DNA from: Paraburkholderia fungorum
GTDB taxonomy: Bacteria > Pseudomonadota > Gammaproteobacteria > Burkholderiales > Burkholderiaceae
DNA length: 64,000 nt
Direction: 5' to 3'
Assembly: GCF_900099835.1 (NCBI RefSeq)
Contig: NZ_FNKP01000003.1
Coordinates: 744,001-808,000, forward strand
Every line of letters begins with the position of its first letter. Position 1 is the first letter of the stretch. The position numbers and the translations under genes were made by a program. The notes beneath the pieces were generated by a model, which saw nothing but the letters and a program-made list of their open reading frames with translations, ran no database searches and was not told where the DNA came from. Positions 58,136 through 64,000 of the stretch are shown one piece after another.

Positions 58136-59343
58136 TGCGCATTCCTCCATTTTTCCGAATAGATCTCATCGATCCATCGGCAGTAGTCGACGAGTGGCTG
58201 CTTGACTCGTTGCAGCGACTTGGCCGCACTATGGGTACTGCTAATATCGAAGACCGTCGAGAAGGCTAAAGCTCCTGTGCTCATTACCGAACTCGCCGGA
58301 ACCTCAATTGAATGCAGCCAGTTTTCGTAAGCACTTTGCGCCCAGGCGCGCACAATCGGCGCGGATGAGTTTCGCCCGTAGTCCACTCGCGAAAGCACGA
58401 GTGAAACGAAGTCGTACTTCTTATCCTTTTCATATTTGATAAAGCTTTTCGATACGTCTGAAAAAAGCCTCCAGAACGACAGCGAACTAATGAAATCCAG
58501 GTTTTCAGGAACCATCGGCATAATCATTGCATCGGCGGCCATCAGCGCATTCAGATTTAGATACGAGAGCGAAGGTGACGTATCCATCAGAATGTAGTCG
58601 TACTTCTTTCGCAGAGGTTCGAGACCCTGGCGAAGCACAGTCCAGAATCGGAAGCCTGGCTTCATCTTTTGCATCGCAGGCAGATGAAACTCCGCCCCAA
58701 TCAACTCAGTGTGAGCAGGGATCACGTCGATGCCATCCCAATAAGTTGACTGCACTCGAGCCTCCAGACCGCCCTCAATGTCCTGATCGTAGACAAACGG
58801 CAGCACCGTGTCCTCGGGCGTCACGTCTTTTTCTGCATACAGTCCACAAAGCTCCGACAGTGACGCCTGCGGATCGAGGTCGACCACCAACACCTTTCGA
58901 CCGCGTAGTGACAGCCCTTGCGCCAGACACATAGTCGTGGTCGTCTTGGCGGACCCGCCTTTTAACTGCGCCGTTATGACGATTTTTCCATCGGGCTCTT
59001 TCAGACGCGTAACGAGCGATGTCTGATATATGTCCGACACCTTTTGCACCCAGATCCGCGCTTCTTCCAAGGTAAAAGTTCGCGTCCGGCCGGTGCCGGC
59101 TGCGGTACCCGGGGGCAATTCACCATCGCCTTTGGTGGCGAGATATTGAACCTGCGAGTGGGAGATATTGCACATCTCGGCGATTTCTCCCGTTTTGAAA
59201 ACGGGAGCCGTCTTTCGCGGACGAGGAGCCAGAATCGTGTCACGCAGTTCATTTGTGAAAATCGTGACCTTTTCCGCAAACTGGCTAATCTGCTCAAAAT
59301 GCACTGTTCGGTCTACGGCAGGGAGTTGGCTCGTTCTGACCAT
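58132..59343 (-). CDS. parA: ParA-family partition ATPase
   Basis: 403 residues. An N-terminal helix-turn-helix extension (TGEIAEMCNISHSQVQYLA, residues 51-70) precedes the ATPase, so it is a type Ia ParA, able to bind its own promoter. The deviant Walker A is KGGSAKTT (128-135); Walker A' and B appear in VLVVDLDPQ and YILMDTSPSL. It forms a dynamic gradient on DNA that moves ParB-parS complexes. The start ATG lies inside one arm of a 12-base inverted repeat that is probably the operator. It is divergent from repA with the iteron region between. Confidence 0.93.
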   Translation of the reverse strand: MVRTSQLPAVDRTVHFEQISQFAEKVTIFTNELRDTILAPRPRKTAPVFKTGEIAEMCNISHSQVQYLATKGDGELPPGTAAGTGRTRTFTLEEARIWVQKVSDIYQTSLVTRLKEPDGKIVITAQLKGGSAKTTTTMCLAQGLSLRGRKVLVVDLDPQASLSELCGLYAEKDVTPEDTVLPFVYDQDIEGGLEARVQSTYWDGIDVIPAHTELIGAEFHLPAMQKMKPGFRFWTVLRQGLEPLRKKYDYILMDTSPSLSYLNLNALMAADAMIMPMVPENLDFISSLSFWRLFSDVSKSFIKYEKDKKYDFVSLVLSRVDYGRNSSAPIVRAWAQSAYENWLHSIEVPASSVMSTGALAFSTVFDISSTHSAAKSLQRVKQPLVDYCRWIDEIYSEKWRNAQ

Positions 59344-59381
59344 TCTGAGGTTTTTCCATAAAATTCTAGAAACCTCAGAAT
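59342..59381. promoter_or_regulatory. inverted-repeat operator at parA start
   Basis: ATTCTGAGGTTT (59342-59353) and AAACCTCAGAAT (59370-59381) are perfect 12-base arms around a 16-base spacer. The first arm overlaps the parA start codon. The spacer holds a possible minus-strand -10, TAGAAT. Each arm contains the 7-base core TGAGGTT that is shared with the iterons, so RepA as well as ParA might bind here. Confidence 0.65.
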
Positions 59382-59551
59382 ACAGGAAATACTCGAAGAT
59401 AGCTTTCCAAATCGCTGTTTATACGTGGATTTTTTTGCAAATCTACCGCATTTTTGCATTTTCTCGGCGGGTAGACATGACTTCGGACTTCGAGCGCTCC
59501 AATGCATCCAACTTCATATACCTGCAGAGCCGCGAGTTGAGAATCAAATTT

Positions 59552-60339
59552 GCACAAATGACCTCACCGTCCTTGTTTAAACATCGTAAAAATACAGAAA
59601 AATGCTCAAAAAATAACCACAAGGTGAGGCCCGTTGTGCAGATCAGCCCGTTGTCCAAATGCGTGGAACGACAATCAGCACAACCAACCTCACCTTCGTC
59701 CACTGAACGGTTGGATCCTCGGTGCATTTCTGCCGAAATAGGATAGTCTCGAGCACACGCACAATGAACCTCACCATCCTCCAGGTTAAAAACCGGTGAT
59801 CGATTCAAACCTAGCGAACCAATCACTGCCTCGTAAGCCACGCGCAGCACAATGAACCTCACCATCCACGCTACATTCGTTCCCGGCACAACAAACCTCA
59901 CCTTGATGTCCGGCTCTCACATTCATGTCTGAACGCTGGTTTGTTTGTTTTTTTTAAATCGTAAACAAGCCAACCAACAAACAGGGAATCTCTATCCCAA
60001 TTAAATTCAAGTACTTAATGGTCTCAAGGTGAGGTTATATGTGTAAAAGGTGAGGTTGGCTGTGCCTGAAGGTGCGGTTGAATGTGCAGCAAGGTGAGAC
60101 CTGTTCCGCACGTTGGTGAGGTTAGATGTGTTTAGACGCGGCTTAAACGCACAGGGTGAGGTGCATTGTGCGAACGCGATGGAATTACCCTTCGAGCCCG
60201 TCTACAAGGGATTTCCACCGAGAAGACGCTACGTAAAAGGTGAGGTTAATTGTGTCAACGGTGAGGTTTAATGTGCGCGCCCGGGATTCGGCCACCACCT
60301 CAGCCTTCCAGTCAGACTTGATGGTGAGGTTCTGTGTGT
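59552..60339. repeat. iteron array of the replication origin
   Basis: At least fifteen copies of a 17-base repeat with consensus GGTGAGGTTNANTGTGC. Minus-orientation copies start at 59552, 59678, 59759, 59847 and 59886. Plus-orientation copies start at 59623, 60028, 60049, 60071, 60093 (degenerate), 60115, 60155, 60239, 60260 and 60323. The five copies from 60028 to 60115 are spaced 21-22 bases, two helical turns. The array ends in front of repA. Direct iterons bound by the initiator are the normal origin and copy-control element of Rep_3-type replicons. The two orientations largely diverge from an A/T-rich centre at about 59940-60020. Confidence 0.92.
59938..60020. other. A/T-rich centre of the iteron region, likely DNA-unwinding element
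   Basis: A stretch with GGTTTGTTTG, a run of eight T and AAATTCAAGTACTTAATGG (cited in parts) lies between the left, mostly inverted iterons and the right, direct iterons. An A/T-rich element next to iterons is where initiators melt DNA. No clear DnaA box (TTATCCACA) was seen near it by eye. Confidence 0.5.
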
Positions 60340-60367
60340 TGACAGCTCACCACCGCATGCTTAAAGT
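60339..60367 (+). promoter_or_regulatory. repA promoter
   Basis: A perfect -35 TTGACA (60339-60344), a 17-base spacer and TAAAGT (60362-60367) as -10. The last iteron (60323-60339) abuts and shares one base with the -35. RepA bound there should block the promoter, giving autoregulation. Confidence 0.65.
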
Positions 60368-60388
60368 CCCGAAAGCAAAAAAGAGTGG

Positions 60389-61801
60389 ATGAAAAACATG
60401 GCGGCGGACAGTCCGGAAGAAGGCAAGTCGAAGGTAACGTCGCGACAAATGGCACTTGCGCTATTTGAGGACATGTTCGACCTGGGACTGCGCATCAACG
60501 AGGCCAATCGCGAAATCGGCTATCAGCGCAACGATTTCTTCACCGAAATCGTCAATATGGGGCTACCGGCGCGTCGCTTCCTCGACGCCGCATATTTCAT
60601 CGTTGCACAAGAGCCCGAACAGCGCGACCAGTACGACGTCGAGCTGAATTACTTCAAGTGGTTGATGCGCTATGACAGCCGCAATCTCAAGCACTTGCGC
60701 ACCATTGCAGACGAAGCTCAGAACGCCAAGGTTCGGGTAACGAATACGCCTATGGACCGGGACCCCAATGAGAATGATCTGTGGGTTCAAGTCCAGCTCA
60801 TCGGCATGGTTGGTTTTCATCGCGGGCGGATGCGCTTCGACGTCCACCCTCGTCTTGTTCCGCATATCCGCGATCCGCAAAAATCTCATTGGCTGAGTCT
60901 GCGCATTTCAACTGCGTTCACGCGCAGCCTCGCGCGCGCAATTTACGACAAGGTGATGCCGCACGTCCCGGCGGGCCGTACGGATTGGATTCAGCTCGAT
61001 GAGATGCGCAATTGGCCCGGCAGAATGGGCGCGAATGCCGCTATCTTCAAATATTTCAAGCGTGACTGGCTTGAACCGGCCGTGCGTGAGATCAACGATG
61101 TGTCAGACATCGAGTTGACGTACGAGACGAGGACTGCGTCGACGTCGTCAAAAAAAATTGACCGCATCCGGTTCTTGCTCAAACGTAAGGACACGGCTGA
61201 TGCCGTGCTGGCGAGCTTGGCCGACGCCAGCCATCTCTATAAGACCCTTACAGACGAGTTCACGCTCTCCACCAAGCAGTTCAGCGAAATCTCGGAAAAC
61301 CGCGACGTCTGGACCGACGAGCGTATCCAGCAGGCGATCGAATACACGCGATTCAGGATTAACCGAGGCCAGGTTAAAAAGAGTCCGGCCGGCTATCTGA
61401 TGAGAGCGCTCCGCGATAACTGGAAAATGTCCGACGCCGAGCGGACCATGGTCGATGTGCAGGCAAAGCTTTTAGCCGACGAAGTACAGGAGCAGGTCGC
61501 AAAAACCGAAGTGAGAAACTCGGTGGCGCGGAGCGTGGCGTCGCGTGAGGAAGAAGTTCGTGCGCGCATGAACGAGGATTCGGGTAAGGGGCGCGATTTC
61601 TTCAACGCTGCCGACGCGAGAACGCGGAACGAACTTTTGCACGCGTGGACGACGTCGCGGGAAGGCAAGCTGATGCTTCGGCGCATGAAACTCGAGCCGT
61701 CAACGGTGACTGAAGACGTTGTTCTGGCGAACACCGAATTGGTCTGGTATCTCGGGCAGTTCGTATTTGGGCGGATGAATTCGTCGCGTGCATTGGCTTG
61801 A
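60389..61801 (+). CDS. repA: RepA/Rep_3-family replication initiator
   Basis: 470 residues from ATG 60389. The N-terminal part (residues 20-180) and middle (SHWLSLRISTAFTRSLARAIYDKVMPHV, in parts; WIQLDEMRNWPGRMGANAAIFKYFKRDWLEPAVREIN) have the two winged-helix pattern of Rep_3/RepB initiators, ending with residues such as IDRIRFLLKRK. The C-terminal region (residues 370-440) is charged and helical (EEVRARMNEDSGKGR). It binds the iterons just upstream to start replication. It is longer than typical plasmid RepA (about 300 residues), as is common for Burkholderia secondary chromosomes and megaplasmids. It is divergent from parAB. Confidence 0.88.
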   Translation: MKNMAADSPEEGKSKVTSRQMALALFEDMFDLGLRINEANREIGYQRNDFFTEIVNMGLPARRFLDAAYFIVAQEPEQRDQYDVELNYFKWLMRYDSRNLKHLRTIADEAQNAKVRVTNTPMDRDPNENDLWVQVQLIGMVGFHRGRMRFDVHPRLVPHIRDPQKSHWLSLRISTAFTRSLARAIYDKVMPHVPAGRTDWIQLDEMRNWPGRMGANAAIFKYFKRDWLEPAVREINDVSDIELTYETRTASTSSKKIDRIRFLLKRKDTADAVLASLADASHLYKTLTDEFTLSTKQFSEISENRDVWTDERIQQAIEYTRFRINRGQVKKSPAGYLMRALRDNWKMSDAERTMVDVQAKLLADEVQEQVAKTEVRNSVARSVASREEEVRARMNEDSGKGRDFFNAADARTRNELLHAWTTSREGKLMLRRMKLEPSTVTEDVVLANTELVWYLGQFVFGRMNSSRALA

Positions 61802-62104
61802 ATGGCAAGTTGCGTCGGGCGCGCGATTTCGTTTTCTCACACCGCCGCCAGCAGTAACGACTGTGCGACTGCTTTCGCTCACAAGGCTACCGTTTTTTTC
61901 AATTCCTGTCCGTGATACAGCTGGGAACCTGGAGCGACATGAGATCGCGTCCAGGCAACGGATATTTCAAAGTCATCGCGTAGGACTTAACCCGCGCCTC
62001 GCGATGGATGAGCATTACTCATGCCCTTGCCAGTATCGCTTCGAGAAGAGGGCGGGTACGGACTCTGCCGGCGCCGTGGCGCCAAACATTTACATTCCTG
62101 CTCG
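61802..62104. other. intergenic region after repA
   Basis: 303 bases with no supported gene. A run of seven T near 61892 has no hairpin in front of it. The right end merges with the adhesin remnant. Confidence 0.45.
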
Positions 62105-62416
62105 GTGAACAACCTGCTGCCGCAAGGAATCGCACAAGGTGTGCAGCAGTCCAATCAGGCGAATCACGCGATCAATCAGGTGGCGCGCAGTGCGTATGCC
62201 GGTGTCGCTGCAGCGATGGCGATGCCGAACATGACGTCGTCGGGTCCCGGCCGTACGATCGTTGCCGCAGGCGTGGGCAATTACAAGAACGGCAGCGCGT
62301 AGGCAGCAGGTATGACGTATCGTTCGCAGGGCGGTAACTGGCTGATGAACGGCGCTGTATCAGTGACGTCCACGGGCGATGCCGGCGGACGTGCCCGGGT
62401 CGGCTGCGAGTTCTAA
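62105..62416 (+). pseudogene. remnant of trimeric autotransporter adhesin anchor
   Basis: In one frame, translation reads VNNLLPQGIAQGVQQSNQ, NHAINQVARSAYAGVAAAMAM, TIVAAGVGNYKNGSA, then a TAG stop at 62300-62302, then AAGMTYRSQGGNWLMNGAVS and finally RVGCEF before TAA. This is the YadA-type C-terminal anchor domain (neck helix plus four beta strands, ending in Phe), broken by one nonsense codon, and lacking the whole passenger and stalk that should lie upstream. It is therefore a decayed gene; the terminator downstream still stands. The anchor domain inserts as a trimeric barrel in the outer membrane. Whether the TAG could be read through is not known. Confidence 0.8.
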
Positions 62417-62444
62417 CTACATACGAAGCGACAACAGAAGTGTT

Positions 62445-62482
62445 GCACGGTCTTGCCCGCCCTGGCAGACCGTGCTTTTTTT
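62445..62482 (+). terminator. terminator of the adhesin remnant
   Basis: GCACGGTCT (62445-62453) pairs with AGACCGTGC (62467-62475), followed by seven T. A strong Rho-independent terminator. It also lies 87 bases past the stop of the convergent GntP gene. Confidence 0.9.
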
Positions 62483-62568
62483 GTGCCTCACTAACGTATC
62501 CGTATTCCAGTCGTCGGTTGATGAAATCAGTAACGTGCGCAGAAAAACGCCAGCCGCGCGAGCGCGAA

Positions 62569-64000
62569 CTAGAACGACCCAACAATCGATCCGAGAACGA
62601 TCACCACAACCAGCGCAAGCAACGCCCCGAGAATGCCGACGATCACAATGTCGCGATAGCTCTCGCGATGAGTCGATCCGCACACCGCCAGCAAGGTGAC
62701 CACCGCGCCGTTGTGCGGCAGGCTGTCGAGCGTGCCCGATGAAATTACCGCGACCCGATGCAGCAGCGCAGGGTCGATGCCGTGTTGCGCGGCCAGTTGC
62801 AGATAGGTGCCACCGAGTGCATCGAGTGCAATCGTGAGACCGCCAGATGCCGATCCGGTCAGCGCGGCCAGCAGGTTGGTCGCGACCGCAAGCGACACCA
62901 GCGGGCCGCCGCCCACGCCGAGCACCCATTCCCGCACCAGCGCAAACGCCGGCAATGCCGCGATCACTGCGCCATAACCCACCAGACTGCCGACGCTCAA
63001 CACCGGCAGCACCGATGCGTTCGCGCCGGCGTCGACGGTATCGCGCAAGGCAGGCAGGCGACGGCGGTTGAGCAGCACCAGCGCGACAATCGCCACCGCG
63101 AGCGCCACGCACACGCCCCACACACCGCCCACCGCGGCCAGCGACGTCTCGCCCCAACGGATATCCGACAGATAGTCGGCGTCCAGTCGCGGCAGCACGA
63201 TCATGCTCATGATGAAGTTCACGACGACCACCAGCACGAGCGGCGTCATCGCGACACCGAACGACGGCAGGTCGCTGCTGATATGTCCGTGCTCGATTTC
63301 CTCCGGATCGAAACTCTGCGAAACGGTGGCGCGTTCACGCACGAGGTTTGCATTGAGTGCGGGCTTCGCTTCATTCACGGCGACATTCGCCGCCGCGCCG
63401 AATCCCTCGAAACCTTCGTTCGCCGCCTTCGCGCGCGATTGCTGAAGCGACAGCCACCAAAGTCCGAAGCCCACCATCACGATGCTCGCTATCACGCCGA
63501 GCCCCGGCGCGGCAAACGGCGTCGTGCCGAAGAACGGCATTGGGATCGCATTCTGGATCGCGGGCGTGCCGGGCAACGCGGACATCGTGAAGGTCGACGT
63601 GCCGAGCGCAATCGCCGCCGGCATCAGTCGACGTGGAATGTTCGCCGCCTGGAACAGTGCGGTCGCCATCGGTGCAATCACGAAGAAGGCGACAAACAGG
63701 CTGACGCCGCCATACGTGACCAGCGCGCCACCGATCACCACCGCGAGAATCGCCCGATGCGCGCCGAGCTTCTCCGTCATGTAGCTGGCGATGGCCTTGA
63801 CGGACCCGCTGTCCTCCATCAGCTTGCCGAACAGCGCGCCGAGCAGGAACAGCGGGAAGAACTGCGCGACGAATCGCGCGGCGCTGATCATGAAGGTTTG
63901 CGTCCAGTGCGCGAGTACGGGCTCGCCGGAAATCGCCGCGGCGAGCATCGCGGCAAATGGTGCGAGCAGCAACACGGTCCAGCCGCGATATGCAAAGCCG
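62569..64000 (-). CDS. GntP-family gluconate/organic-acid permease, 5' end missing
   Basis: At least 477 residues; the frame is open through the window edge, and the segment before the GTG at 63975 (FAYRGWTVLLLAPFAAML) matches the expected N-terminal part of the family, so the true start is outside. Many membrane segments in the GntP/CitMHS-like pattern: GALFGKLMEDSGSVKAIASYM, IGGALVTYGGVSLFVAFFVI, SSGTLDSLPHNGAVVTLLAVCG. GntP proteins import gluconate or related hydroxy acids with protons. The three-subunit dehydrogenase at 22-26 kb could act on related sugar acids, but the two loci are far apart. Confidence 0.88.
   Translation of the reverse strand, partial: GFAYRGWTVLLLAPFAAMLAAAISGEPVLAHWTQTFMISAARFVAQFFPLFLLGALFGKLMEDSGSVKAIASYMTEKLGAHRAILAVVIGGALVTYGGVSLFVAFFVIAPMATALFQAANIPRRLMPAAIALGTSTFTMSALPGTPAIQNAIPMPFFGTTPFAAPGLGVIASIVMVGFGLWWLSLQQSRAKAANEGFEGFGAAANVAVNEAKPALNANLVRERATVSQSFDPEEIEHGHISSDLPSFGVAMTPLVLVVVVNFIMSMIVLPRLDADYLSDIRWGETSLAAVGGVWGVCVALAVAIVALVLLNRRRLPALRDTVDAGANASVLPVLSVGSLVGYGAVIAALPAFALVREWVLGVGGGPLVSLAVATNLLAALTGSASGGLTIALDALGGTYLQLAAQHGIDPALLHRVAVISSGTLDSLPHNGAVVTLLAVCGSTHRESYRDIVIVGILGALLALVVVIVLGSIVGSF

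Noticed and set aside
1..64000. CRISPR arrays, insertion sequences, tRNA and rRNA genes
   Set aside because: No regularly spaced repeats with unique spacers, transposase motifs, tRNA cloverleafs or rRNA sequences were seen; the only regular repeats are the iterons.

Overview
The window looks like part of a large secondary replicon (chromid or megaplasmid) of a Burkholderiales bacterium, most likely Paraburkholderia, Caballeronia or Burkholderia sensu lato. The evidence is GC-rich DNA with strongly biased third codon positions, Burkholderia-type gene neighbourhoods (a persulfide dioxygenase-rhodanese fusion, a Gram-negative porin, NodT/RND efflux, paired short chromate transporters) and a plasmid-type replication and partition locus near the right end. 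The taxon is inferred from family resemblance; no search was run.

Layout: 0-4.4 kb holds a partial membrane protein, a sulfur-oxidising persulfide dioxygenase-rhodanese, and a FecR-domain / OmpA-lipoprotein / CHASE2 operon. 4.7-11.2 kb holds three exported enzymes (multicopper oxidase, phospholipase C-like phosphoesterase, di-haem cytochrome c peroxidase). 11.3-16.7 kb is an iron section: a Fur-family regulator, then a Fur box in front of an ECF sigma factor, FecR anti-sigma factor and TonB-dependent siderophore receptor. 16.8-22.2 kb holds chromate transporters and a Rieske oxygenase / ferredoxin reductase / M24 peptidase set with a divergent LysR regulator. 22.3-25.9 kb is a three-subunit membrane sugar or alcohol dehydrogenase (small subunit, GMC flavoprotein, tri-haem cytochrome c). 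26-33 kb holds a PRC-barrel protein, an amino-acid permease, porin, RidA and aromatic aminotransferase with a divergent Lrp regulator. 32.9-35.5 kb is a CREST-type (ceramidase-like) membrane hydrolase divergent from a phospholipase D lipoprotein.

35.9-41.6 kb is a tight Mrp/Mbh-like operon (MnhE, MnhF, DUF4040, MnhG, an MbhE-MnhB fusion, MnhC, and a 1031-residue protein made of two antiporter-type subunits in tandem). It resembles the membrane arm of the archaeal Mbh/Mbs complexes without a redox arm. 41.6-49.8 kb holds an APC-family basic amino-acid transporter, a small secreted protein and an RND tripartite efflux operon. 51.3-53.3 kb is a lipase-like lipoprotein.

53.3-57.0 kb has no convincing genes. 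It leads into the replicon maintenance locus: two long palindromes (parS candidates), parB, parA, an inverted-repeat operator at the parA start, at least fifteen 17-bp iterons spread over about 790 bp, and repA with a promoter abutted by the last iteron. The iteron core TGAGGTT also forms the arms of the parA operator, which suggests that RepA controls partition as well as replication. Right of repA lie the anchor-domain remnant of a trimeric autotransporter adhesin (pseudogene) and a GntP-type gluconate permease that runs off the window.
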